From NCBI RefSeq assembly GCF_963924675.1, contig NC_089232.1, positions 36,289,312 to 36,353,311 of the forward strand: a stretch of DNA of 64,000 bases. The letters are read 5' to 3'. Below, piece after piece: positions 9,965-20,175 of the stretch. Numbering within the stretch: the stretch's first letter is position 1; each line of letters opens with the position of its first letter. A program made the position numbers and the translations under genes. Origin of the DNA: Phocoena phocoena (Eukaryota > Chordata > Mammalia > Artiodactyla > Phocoenidae). The notes beneath the pieces were generated by a model. That model did not search any database, had not been told where the DNA came from, and worked only from the letters and a program-made list of their open reading frames with translations.

Positions 9965-10036
9965 TTTATAGATATCTATATGTGTATATGTGTGTGTGTA
10001 GAATATATGTATGTATGTATGTGTGTGAGTGTATCT
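9965..10036 (+). repeat. TG/TATG simple repeat
   Basis: Interrupted TG and TATG units ('gtgtatatgtgtgtgtgtag', 'tatgtatgtatgtatgtgtg') form a degenerate microsatellite. Confidence 0.8.
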
Positions 10037-10041
10037 CTCAG

Positions 10042-10335
10042 ATCTGATCATGTCATGCTTTAAAAGCCTTCCATAGTTCCCTCTTGTAATAGGACAAAGT
10101 CTAAACTCTCATTGGCGGCTCCTCCATACATACCCTCCTCCTCGTCAGGCCACGTCCCACCCCCACACGGCAAATACTCTTTGGCCTGCTGTGAACCTAG
10201 CCTTTTTTCCTGTCTAAGCCTTTGCACAAATTATTCACTCTGACTACCCAGCTCCCAGCTCCCTCCCCATCAGGTGCCTCCCTTGGAAAGTTCTATTCAT
10301 TCATCTCGAATAAGCTCACTGTCCCTCCTGAGCTA
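10042..10335 (+). repeat. L2: L2 fragment, sense
   Basis: Sequence such as 'gatcatgtcatgctttaaaa', 'ggacaaagtctaaactctc' and 'taagcctttgcacaaatt' follows the order of the L2 LINE 3' region. It is highly diverged and non-coding. Confidence 0.7.
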
Positions 10336-10484
10336 AGCCTGTTGGGATCCCAGTGCCTAGCACAGTGCAACCAACACTGGATGAACTCTCAGATCTCCCC
10401 CATCCCCAGGGACACTTGAGTGCCTTCCTGTCTGTCCCAGACACTCAGCTCACTAGTCCCTCCATGAGAGCATTTCTTAGGTGC

Positions 10485-10612
10485 CTGTGTCTCCCATTAC
10501 AACCCTCCGTGCAGGGCCCATGCTCCTCCTCCAAAAGAGCATTCTCAGCATCCTTCACAGGGCCTGGCACATGGTTGCCACCCTGTGCATGCTCCTTGAA
10601 TGAATGAATGTG
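10485..10612 (+). repeat. L2: L2 3' end, sense
   Basis: The L2 terminal pattern 'cagggcctggcacatggt' is followed by 'tccttgaatgaatgaatg'. It may continue the L2 at 10042-10335 after a diverged gap. Confidence 0.6.
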
Positions 10613-12779
10613 TACTTAAAGATCACTATCCATGTGACAGAAAAGCTGGAAACTGAAAGCAAAATGTTGAAGGCCTTACCCAAGAAGCAATAATCAGGAA
10701 CAGTGGTAAAGGCTCCCACACAGATGACTAGTTCACTGTGGAAAACTGAATTTGGTTTGCAAAGACGTAGACACCACCACAGCTCTCAAGGAAGGCAGTG
10801 GCTGTTTCTTTTTGGGTCCCCCCCACCCCCACCCATCGTCATGGGCGACCTGTGGGTATAATGGATTCATAGTTCCTGTAGCAACTGCACCAGGGAGGGA
10901 GGTCAGGGGCCCCTCCCCTGGTCTGGGGGAGACCCTCTAACTGCCAGCTGCCCCCCAGACGTGAGCAGGGGGTTCTGCTGCTGCTGGGTCCGGGGCCCAC
11001 CCGTCTAAGCTTCAGATGGCCCGCATCCATACATGTGTTGGGGGAAATTCAAAGCTACACTTCCAGTTTCCCACTCCCATTAGCCGTTACACTCTGGCAG
11101 GTTTTTCGGCCTTCTTGATTGCTAGATCTGGGCTTCAGGCCTGGTGAGCCCTGGATGCACCTATAAGATTGCAACAGGGTCAAAGGATATTTTCATACTC
11201 TGGGACTGAGCAACCTTCTAATTATTCTCTTTATTATCATTTTGCTGACTTCCTGTTCCTTCTTTCCTTGTATTAAATTTGTAACATCTCTCAGTGCATA
11301 AGATCCACGCGACAGCAAAATACTGTGAACAGCAGCTGGTACATGGTAGATATCTTGTTGGACAGAAAATGAATGAGTGAATGGCTGTGTATTGGAACAA
11401 AATGAGTGAAGGCTGTAGGTACTCCTTTGGTTGTTTTTTCAACTGGACTATCTATCTGTGCTGGCTTAAGTCTGGCTCTGTCTGAGGGCTAGATGAGCTG
11501 GTCTAATTCTTCTGGCCTCAGGATTCTAGGACAGTGAGGCAGAGGGAGAAGGAAATGAGGGGCCTGAGAGAAGAGGTGGCTGGAAGGCCTTTCGGGAGCC
11601 TCACTGCCCAGTGAGATTTCCTCTGGCAGCTTACCCCCATTGGCCCGGGGCCTGTGCCTGCCCGCTCCACAGAAGGAGCTTGGCTGTGGTTACACTGTCA
11701 GGCTCCAAAGTCAAGAACAGTGAAGGGAGGAGGGGCCTGCTCTGTGGGGCCAGGGGTTGGGAGGGGGGTTGAAGGGCAAGGAGTCCGGGCTCCATGTGGC
11801 ATCCGGTTTTAAACAACTCTACTTAGAAATAGAAGAAATCTCTCCGGAAAATGGGAGGGCTCTGGCATGCTGCCCAGGCCTGAGGAACAGTAAGTTCCTG
11901 CCAACTTGTGACGGAAGTGGAGGATTTGTGGGAAGGGCAGAGGGAAGAGGGCATTGAAGGGAGTGGACACAACCCAGCAACATTTTCCTGGTTAAAAACC
12001 CTGTTCGGAGGTAAACATGTTTCTGAAAATGAAGAGGGTTTTTATTCTTCCAGGCCAGCCTACTTCCTAGGCTGGGAATAATGCAATTATTCCCAGGTGT
12101 GTGTGTTTGTTTTCAAAGAAGGACTATTATAAACTATTCATGGTCCCTGCCTGAGAATGCTTTGGAATAACGGAGTGCAAAAATCAGCCCCACCTCTTCG
12201 TGTTTCTGAGGCATGAACGTGCCTTCTAGATTTTCTCTTCCAGGACAAGGCTGGGAAACTCCTGGGAAGCTCCTTTCCAGCCCATTAGAGCCAGAGCTAA
12301 TCATGGCCTCTTCAGAGCTTTTTTAGGCTGGGGAGGGTAAGGGATACAGACGTGCAGACAATCTGCCTTGGCTGACTGCTCCGGCAAGGTGAACTCAGGG
12401 AAGGAAAGCTCTGAGGGGGAGCAAGGGGCCTTGATGAAGAGGGGGAAAGGAGTTACACATTTATAATTGCAGAGAGGTGTAAAATCAACATCGTTCCAAC
12501 AAGACCCTAAGTGGATAGTCTGCAATAATTCATTCTCCTGTCCAGAACCCCAACCCACAGCTGTCCCTGGTGGGTTGGGGCATTTCATAATCTCTTTGAC
12601 TTCAGAGCCTCACGGTGGCCTCCAGAGCCAAGGGACCCCCCTCTTTTCAGGAAGTGGACTGTTAATCTGGTTCACCTGGGAAGCCCACCTGGAAAACCTG
12701 TGTGAGGGCAGGGGAAGGCAGAGGGGGAAGAGTGGATGCTTTTTAAACCCACCCCCTTCACGAGGCTTTCTGAGAAGGT
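10613..12779. other. About 2.2 kb of mostly unique sequence
   Basis: A weak L2-like tail is visible near 11310-11390 ('ggtacatggtagatatcttg', 'gaatgagtgaatgg'), and a C-rich tract lies at 10819-10838. No exon, RNA gene or young repeat could be recognised. Short open frames have no recognisable domains. Confidence 0.4.
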
Positions 12780-13770
12780 GGATCGTCTATGCTGCTATAG
12801 GAACTCTCAGGTGTTGCTGGTGGGAAGGTGACTTGGTACAACCACTTGGGAGAACTTGTCACGTTATACAGGGAAGACGAAAATGCAAAACCAACCCAGA
12901 AATTCCATTCCTAGTTATTTGTCCTAGAGCAGCAATTCTCAAACCTTTTGGTCTCAGGACCCCTTTTCACTCTGAAATATTGTTCAGGACCCCAAATAAC
13001 TTTTGCTTGGATGGGTTATATCGACTAATATTTACCATATTAGAAATTAAACCTAAGAATTCAAAAACTTATTAATCCATTTAAAAGTAACAATAAAAAC
13101 TCATTACACACTAACAAATAACGTTTATGAAAAATAAATATATTTTCTAAAACAAAACAGTGGGAAGAGTGGCATTGTTTTATAGTCTTGCAAATCTGAC
13201 TTAATAGAAGACAGCTGGAATTCTCATATCTGCTTCTGCATCTGTGTGTTGTGACATCTCATGCGGTGGAAAACTCCACCATTTACTTATGAGAGCTTGA
13301 GAGTAAAAATGCCAAAAAACCCCCTTTGTATTATTATGAAAATAGTTTTGACTTAACAGACCTCCCCTGCCCACCCCCCCGCTGAGATCATCTCAGGGGC
13401 TCCCAGAGGTTCTCTGCTATTCCAGAGAACATTTCTTACTTCTATCCCAGTAGATATATACGAGCATGTTCAGAGTGGTATTATTCATAACAGCAAAAAG
13501 AAACTCAACTTAAATGTTTATAAATAGTAGAATTGATAAATAAATTGTGAAATATTCATAGTATTGCTGAATCTCACAGACAATACTTTACAAAAAACAA
13601 TAAAATATGATTTATAGAGATCAAAAACATAAAATATATTATTCAGTGATAAAAATATATGGCAAAACCTTAAAGAAAAGCAAGAATAGTGTTTATCTCT
13701 GGGGAAGAGGGAAAGGAATACCACTGCCAAAGGATATACATGAAGTTTCAGAGATATTTCTGTTTCAGTT
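12780..13770 (+). mobile_element. L1: Old L1 3' portion, split by a hAT element
   Basis: Left of the hAT insertion is the L1 ORF2/3' motif 'gaaattccattcctagttat'. Right of it are 'ttcataacagcaaaaagaaa', 'cagtgataaaaatatatgg' and a typical L1M 3' region. No intact frame survives. The 202-residue open frame at 12467-13075 spans unique DNA, L1 and hAT and is therefore fortuitous. Confidence 0.65.
12930..13419. mobile_element. hAT-superfamily DNA transposon remnant
   Basis: The left end 'cagcaattctcaaacctttt' and right end 'ggttctctgct' form a hAT-style terminal inverted repeat. The internal text ('ggtctcaggacccc', 'tgggttatatcgactaatat', 'agaagacagctggaattctc') matches a common Charlie-like mammalian family. 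Imperfect 8-bp target duplications, tcctagag (12922-12929) and ttccagag (13420-13427), flank it. It is non-coding. Confidence 0.75.
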
Positions 13771-13771
13771 A

Positions 13772-14125
13772 TGATGAGCTAGTTATGCTTCAGTAACAAA
13801 CAGCCCCTGAAATCTCAATGGGTTGGATACAACAGAGGTTCATTATGGGCCAGCTAATAGGGACTCCACCAATTGGTGTGTCTCTAGTAAGTGTGGTGGG
13901 AGGAGGGAACATGACAAGGCATGCACTGGCTCTTAAAGGCCATCCAGGAGAGGCACTTGTTGCTTCTGCTTACATCCTATTGGCCAGAGCAAGTCACATG
14001 GCCATGTATAACTTCAACGGAGTGGGGAAGTGCCATCTGATCATGTGCCCAGAAGGAGGGAAACTGAGACATTCGGGTCATTTGGTATTGTTCTACTTCC
14101 TTAGGACCATTTGGCTTTAAGTGGA
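13772..14125 (-). mobile_element. Old LTR-like (MaLR-type) repeat, antisense
   Basis: The layout 'tgcttcagtaacaaacagcc', 'gatacaacagaggttcatta' and 'ggccagagcaagtcacatgg' resembles the repeat at 222-822. It is diverged and ends near a TA-rich tract at 14155-14260. Confidence 0.45.
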
Positions 14126-14154
14126 GTGGTAGGTTCATAGGTATTTGCTTAATT

Positions 14155-14262
14155 GTTATATACATATAAATTTATAGATAAACTTATGCTTATTATTATA
14201 TACTATATATGTATATATGTCTTATTTAAATATATATGTATCTTTATTTCTTTTTTAGGTAT
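14155..14262 (+). repeat. AT-rich low-complexity tract
   Basis: Interrupted TATA/ATAT sequence, including 'atactatatatgtatatatg', with no other feature. Confidence 0.75.
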
Positions 14263-15218
14263 AAAATATTAGAAAGAAACAAACAAAAAGAGAGAGAAAA
14301 AAGAATAAACCTTTAATTGTGATATACAAGTTCATATATTTGGATAAAGGAAAATAGAGACCAAGAGAGGAGAGTGTGAGAGCTAAATTGAAAAACATTT
14401 GGAATTCCTGGAGCAGTGGTCTTTAAACTGGGGTAAGCATATTCCTAGGGTCCATGAACACATACTAAAAGTTTCCAATACAGATTCTATTAAAGAATTA
14501 ATTTCTAGATGCTCACTTCCAGAGGTCCTCTTTACTGAAACTCGTCTCCCTAAGAATATTCCTGTGTTTGAGCTATTCTCCTTTCCCCTTTCCTCTTTTC
14601 AAAGTGTCCTTTTCCCATGTTTTTTCAGAAGAAAGATGTGGTCCATCCTGTCGTTTTGTCATTGGTAAAAATCTCCAGACTCCAACCAAAGAAACAATTC
14701 AAAGTACTGGTTCTAGCTGAGAAAGTAAATTACTCTAAAGATAGGATTACAAATCCATTTGCAAATCAGATATTCTCCCATCATTTTAACAAAGGTGGAG
14801 GAGAAGCTAATGAACATTTAATAATATCACATGATAAATGATTAATAATAATATTGTCATTATGCATGAACTCGGAAAGAGTTCAGAGAATCAAATAATA
14901 CCACTACAATAAAATCCCTCCATTCTGAACAAGTTTTCTTGGCACCTATATTTTTAAAAGTGAAAAATTAAAGCTAGAATTGAGGCTGAACCCACTCTCA
15001 TTCTAGAGAGAGTAGTATTCATCCATGGATATATGGATAAAACAGCACCAATGCTTTCTCATTAAGACAAGCATTTCCTAATAAAATTCTTTGGGATAAT
15101 AGTATTTTATCAAAATATTTAATAATTGTGTGATATATTTATGTTATTTTGATGAATTGTGTGTTACTGCTAATTGTTATGATAACTCATTCTGGAAGAA
15201 AATCTTCATGCTGTAGAC

Positions 15219-15420
15219 CAGCGCTGTCCAATAGAACCTTCTGTGATGATGGAAATGTTTTCTATTTGCTCCATCCAATATAATTTCCATACGTCACGTG
15301 TGGCAATTGAATGCCTGAAATGTGGCTGGTGTGAATGAGGAACCAAATTTCAATTTTTATTTAATTAAAAAAATTTTAATAGTCACATGTGGCCAGTAGC
15401 TACAGTATTGGACAGTACAG
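15219..15420. mobile_element. Small hAT-type MITE with terminal inverted repeats
   Basis: The ends 'cagcgctgtccaata' and 'tattggacagtacag' are imperfect inverted repeats. The interior ('gatgatggaaatgttttcta', 'gtggctggtgtgaatgagga') matches a common mammalian MER-type MITE. The flanking octamers ctgtagac and ctttagag agree at six of eight positions, consistent with an aged hAT target duplication. Confidence 0.75.
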
Positions 15421-15480
15421 CTTTAGAGCTTTATGGCCACAGAAAAGGAAAAAAATTAAATTTGAATCTGTATTCATTTT

Positions 15481-15526
15481 TGGTTTTTTATATTTTTAAT
15501 TTTTTTACATCTTTATTGGAGTATAA
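15481..15526 (-). mobile_element. L1: 46-bp extremely 5'-truncated L1, antisense
   Basis: The sequence contains T-rich tail sequence and then 'acatctttattggagtataa', the terminal bases of the cetartiodactyl L1 3' UTR. The flanks 'tgtattcatttt' (15469-15480) and 'tgtatacatttt' (15527-15538) match at 11 of 12 positions, as expected of a TSD. Confidence 0.65.
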
Positions 15527-15959
15527 TGTATACATTTTTAAGAGAACTATGACAAGGTGATTAATAAAATATTTAAATCATAAATTTATGTTATATTAGG
15601 GTAAAGTTCTATGGGGAAGAGAAATGGAAATACAAATTCAAGGAGATAAAGAAATAAGGTAAAATTTCTGACTGTTAAAGCAGAGAGCATTTTCATGATA
15701 TTTTTAAAAGGATGATGGAGTGTATCAGTTACTTTAGTGTTTAAATTCTATTTGGATACATTTAAATGAGTGACAGTAGTAATTTTTAAATATTTAAACT
15801 ATTAAAATATTTCACATTTACAATGGGCTTTAATCTTTTGCAGTTATTTAAACTTAAGATGAAAAATTTTAGATACCAACATAAAAATGTTTGAGGGGAG
15901 TGCATAGTGTCTCACGATTCTTTTGAGGGATATGAAAGCAAAATGCTTGAAGACCCCTG

Positions 15960-16171
15960 AACTAGGTGGTGTTCATTGTTCCTTTCAACGCTTTGGATTT
16001 TGTGCATGTGGTCTAAGAGATCGCTCTAGGGAGTGGGCACTGTAAATAATATAGGAAAACAGCCCCAAAGGTAAAGGTTCCCTTACAAACAGGAGTCCTA
16101 ACAAAAAACCAAAATCCAAACAAACAAGCCAAAATACAAACTTCCCCTGTCTCTCTCTTACATGCACACAT

Positions 16172-16219
<48 letters not shown>

Positions 16220-18072
16220 CCCCCAACAGACCCCACTTCCACACTGGGAATTCTGGTGCAGGCGGCTCGTGAACCACACTTTTGAGAAACATGGTCTTGA
16301 TTAGCAACGTGGGGTGGTCTGGCCAGTGAAAAATCTCCGGAGGTGGGGCAGCCTCAAAGAGGATCATTAAAGATCAAAAATTCCTTTTGAAGTCGTTTGA
16401 ATTGCTGCAGCCTAAACCCCCTTGGTCTGAATAGAACCTCAGCAGACACACACAAAGGCGTCCCATGGGTGGTTGGTTTGGTTTTGGTGGAAATTGAAGC
16501 AAGGGCCTGAGTTCCACATCTGGGTGCAGACCCAGGACAGTGCACGCAGGTCGCAAAGTGACTCGAACTGAAAGAATCCAGCAGAAGCAGAAACTAGGAA
16601 GCAGGGGTGATCCCAAGAACATAAGTCTACTCTCCCCCTCCCACCCAAGGCAATAGCCTTCTCATGGAAGTGGGCCTTAGGTTGGGGTTCACATGCTTTG
16701 CGTTTTGTGAGGCATGATGAGCCCACCTTGGTTATCCTCATTCTCCCATGGCATCCCTGCAGTGTTGCTCAACTCCAGGTGTCAGGAATGGTTCAGCCCA
16801 TTCCCAGTGGCAGCAGGAGGGCAGGAGGCACAGAGGAGACTGAGCAGACAGGGCCCTGAATGACCTCAGGTCACCACAGCCACCACCCCACCCTGGTGCT
16901 GAAGGGAATGGGAAAATATTCCTGTGACCCAGTGAGTGCTTCCCATGCAGGTGAGCGCTGACAGCCGGAGAGGGGCTGCTGGGTCATCCTGGCAAGTGAG
17001 TGGTGAGGAGAGCGTCGTCATGTTGTGGGACTGGGATTCCAGATTGGCAGCTCTGACTCAGCCTCCAATTGGCAAAAGTCAATGGGCCTCCCTTTCCCAA
17101 GGGCTTCCATTCTCAGCTGGGCCCTGCCCAGGTCAGGCAGGCGGGAGGCCTGGTGTTCAGCACTGGCCCTGGGACCAGCTCCCAGGAAGCAGCAAGGGAC
17201 CCAGGCAGCCTTGGCACCATTTTAAAGGCTGGCTTCATACGCTTATCAGTGGGCTTTTGTATAAGGCCCAGGCTGAGGTTGCATAAGAATGTGCAAAATG
17301 CCAGGGAAGTCAGAACTGCTTTTTAAAAATAAGGCTCAGACCATAGGCAAGGTGCTTCCACACCACTTGGGCCTTAGTGACGGAAAATGCAAACATTAGC
17401 CCAGAGGTGGATAAAGAAACAGACACTACCCTGTAGGAAAATGGGGGGATGACTCCAAGAGACAGGGGATGCAGAGAAAGGCAGGGTCGGCACTTTTTTC
17501 TTTGACTGTTGTGCCATTTGTCATCTCTGAATGCCTCAGAGTTTGGTGTCACATCACGTGCTGAATGCCTAGGATAAGCTGAAAAGAGCTAAGAGTCAAC
17601 AGCAGTGCCGATGGCCACTATGGAGAGAATTCTGGAGATTTGAAGCTGTGGTGACAAGGACAGGGAGGCATGCATGCATTTAACAAACATTGAATCCTTG
17701 AAAAAAATCTAGAAAACACAATCATTCTCAACCTTTATTTGAACACAACTCACATGACCTTTACCTGCATGAGTCACCCCATAGACACTGCCAGATTTTG
17801 ACACAACCGTCAAATTTGTGTGCAATCCCTGGCTCTCTAGCCCGCATTCCATCTCTTCCTCTCCAGTTTAGGAGCTCAGGAAGAATGCATGTAAGAGTAT
17901 TGGCATTATATGGTAAACTTGAATTGCTCTAATTCATTAAAACAGTAAATTCTTTGCAAAACTGAGAATGAAATGAAGTTGCATCTCTTTCATCAGTTCT
18001 ATTACTTTGGCTCCAGCTTCATCCCCTCTATTGTAAGGATGACCTTCTCTCTTTCCCCAGGTCACTTGTCCT
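15960..18072. other. Largely unique sequence
   Basis: Apart from the CA repeat at 16173-16217 I recognise no mobile element. Open frames of 80-116 residues at 16374-17326 overlap one another on both strands and show no domain. Confidence 0.4.
16173..16217 (+). repeat. (CA)n microsatellite
   Basis: About 22 uninterrupted AC dinucleotides, long and pure enough to be length-variable. The (VC)n 'proteins' on the minus strand are artefacts of this tract. Confidence 0.97.
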
Positions 18073-18919
18073 GTGATAAGCCCAAGAAGTCCAGGTTCCC
18101 AGGATGATTACCTGGAACCCAGTGGTCACACCTGGTCTCTTGGGCCACTGGTGCCACCTCAGATGCATGCCTTCAGGCTGGGGGCTCCTCAGTTACCGCC
18201 AAACCCAGGGCTCTTGGGTGGCCGCCAAAGCCAGAGGGGCCAGAGCCTGGGCAACAGCTTGTACGGTTGCTGCTGTTGCTGCCAGTTTGTAATTCTATGA
18301 CCTCGTTTGAGCCCCAAAGCCTGTCCTGGTTGCTCACACTTCCTCTAACCCTGAGGCTGGGACTTTTCTTGTTGCTGATCCTGGAGTTTGTGGCACAGCC
18401 AGCAGCCCTGGTGCAGGTCCCACTGGCAATTTTCCTTTGAGCCCAAGACAGGACAATCCCTGGCCCCTTGAATGCTATGCTCAGCTAAAGCTACTGCCCA
18501 ACTGGAGCCACAGGGAGCCACTTCCCCTGGGCAGGCTGGGCCAGGACAGCATATGGGGACAGGTTCCCATGTCTGCCCCTGGCTGACTGAGGACCACGGT
18601 TCCATTCTCCTCTGCATTCCTACAGCCCAAGCCCACAGCCAGTTCCTATCACTGAATGAGTTATGTGTCTTTCAAGGAGACAAACTCCTCTGGGTTTCCT
18701 TAGTAACAAAGTCTTTGGAATCCATCTCATAGCCAAGGGGTTGTGATTCAGTCTTTGAGAACTGCTGAACTTGGAGATGGGCCCTCAGCACAAAGATCTA
18801 CTCATCCCCAAACCAAGCCAAGCTCTGAAGGCATCCTCCATCTTGTTCTCAGAGGACCGTGTTGCAGGGGTGTCATGCTGTGACATCAGCCATGAGTATC
18901 GGCCGCAGGTCGTGTTAGT
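18073..18919. other. Unique GC-moderate sequence
   Basis: A 75-residue open frame at 18073-18300 starts 12 bases beyond an acceptor-like 'tctctttccccag' at 18049-18061 and ends in a short CTG/GCT-rich patch (GCCCCCQ). No domain is recognisable, and the opposite strand is open at 18345-18617, which argues for composition rather than coding. Confidence 0.35.
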
Positions 18920-19130
18920 CAGCATTCCACTAGCTTCTGTAACAGTTAAACCCCGATTTCAGTGGTTTAACACATTAGAAGTCTTATCACTCATGTAAGA
19001 GTCCAGTGCCAGATTCCCAGTCAGCAAGTGGCTTTTTGTCATGTGGCTATTTCCATCGTGTGGCTCTTTCCATCCTAGGACCTGAAAGTCCTCTGCATCT
19101 AACTGGCGGATGTAGAGAAATCACATCCTC
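18920..19130 (-). mobile_element. Old LTR-like (MaLR-type) repeat, left part
   Basis: 'cttctgtaacagttaaaccc' followed by 'ttcagtggtttaacacatta' is the same kind of antisense LTR start as at 222-822. The element is cut by the L1 at 19131-19588 and resumes at 19589. Confidence 0.5.
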
Positions 19131-19588
19131 TTCTTTTTTTTTATTGTGATAAAATACACATTAAATTTACCATTTTAACCATTTGTCCATGTACAGTTCA
19201 GTGGCATTAAGCACATTCATATTGTTGTACAACCATCATCGCCATCCATCTCCAGAACTTTTTCGTCTTCCCAAACTGAAACTCTATACCCATTAAACAC
19301 TAACTCCCCATTCTCTGCTCTCCTCCAGCCCTGGGCAACTATCATTCTACTTTCCGTCTCTATGAATTTGGCTACTCATATAAGTGGACACATACAATAT
19401 TTGTACCTTTGTGACTGGATTATTTTGTTTAGCATAATGTCTTCAAGTTTCACCCATGTTGTAGCACCTGTTAGAATTTCCTTCCTTTTTAAGGCTGTAT
19501 AATATTCCATGGTATGTGTAAACCACATTTTGTTTATCCATTCATCCATTAATGGACACTTGGGTTGTTTTTACCTTTTGGCTCTTCA
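19131..19588 (-). mobile_element. L1: Old L1 (L1M) 3' fragment, antisense
   Basis: Text such as 'aaatacacattaaatttacc', 'ttgtacaaccatcatcgcca', 'actactcatataagtgg' (approximate) and 'ttcatccattaatggacact' is the reverse complement of an old L1 3' end. It has no open frame. Confidence 0.8.
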
Positions 19589-19790
19589 CACCCTCTTCTT
19601 AGCCATCTTAACCTGCAAGTGACACCTTTCATTTGATCACATTCCTTAGGAGAACCTATTACATGGTCCCACCTACATACAAGGAAGGGTGGGAAATGTA
19701 GTCCCTGGCTCGGTAGCCACTTCCCAGAAGTAATTAAGCCTGTGGCAGGTGAGGCACAATTTGTTGGTGGACAACTAGCCGTCCTTTCCA
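19589..19790 (-). mobile_element. Old LTR-like (MaLR-type) repeat, right part
   Basis: 'cttcttagccatcttaacct' and 'ccttaggagaacctattaca' continue the element of 18920-19130. The split dates the L1 as the later insertion. Confidence 0.45.
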
Positions 19791-20011
19791 TCCCCTCACC
19801 TTTGGACTTCCTGTAACAACTATTTAGCGTGGCTCAGGAAAAATATCTTTTTTTCCAGTTTCAGTTCCTAACAGGACAAAGGTTTTGAAGTCTAAATGCG
19901 CTTTCAGTAAATAACTGTAGTAACATTTGTGTAGTCTTTTGCATTTTTCCATGTCCTTTTCATATGGTGTAGTGGTTCTGATTCTGTCTCTATTGCTTTC
20001 TCACCGGCTGA

Positions 20012-20175
20012 TATTTATAGAGCCCGCAGTGCTACAGTAAATCCAATAAATAGTAATTATTAATCTTCACGGCAACGTGAGGTATGATTATCTCCCCGTC
20101 TGTACAGATGAAGATACTGAGGCTCAGAGAGATTACGTAACATGTTCAAAGTCAGCCAGATCGTAAGTGGCAACT
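20012..20175 (-). repeat. MIR: MIR SINE, antisense
   Basis: 'gaagatactgaggctcagag' and 'ttcaaagtcagccagatcgt' match the reverse complement of the conserved MIR core. It is an old, immobile copy. Confidence 0.8.

Larger units (their letters stand above)
14414..15959. mobile_element. Probable 1.5-kb hAT-like DNA element with two insertions
   Basis: The left end 'cagtggtctttaaactgg' and right end 'tgcttgaagacccctg' are related as a hAT terminal inverted repeat (cagtggtctt versus caggggtctt when reverse-complemented). The last 60 bp ('gggatatgaaagcaaaatgc') match my memory of a mammalian hAT family. No transposase frame remains: the 89- and 74-residue frames inside are not recognisable. A MITE (15219-15420) and a tiny L1 (15481-15526) sit inside. 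No clean 8-bp TSD was found, so the outer ends are provisional. Confidence 0.5.

Noticed and set aside
12467..13075. 202-residue open frame as a host gene
   Set aside because: It crosses unique DNA, an L1 piece and a hAT element, so the frame is fortuitous.
16158..16367. Cysteine/valine-repeat peptides on the minus strand
   Set aside because: They are direct translations of the (CA)n microsatellite at 16173-16217.
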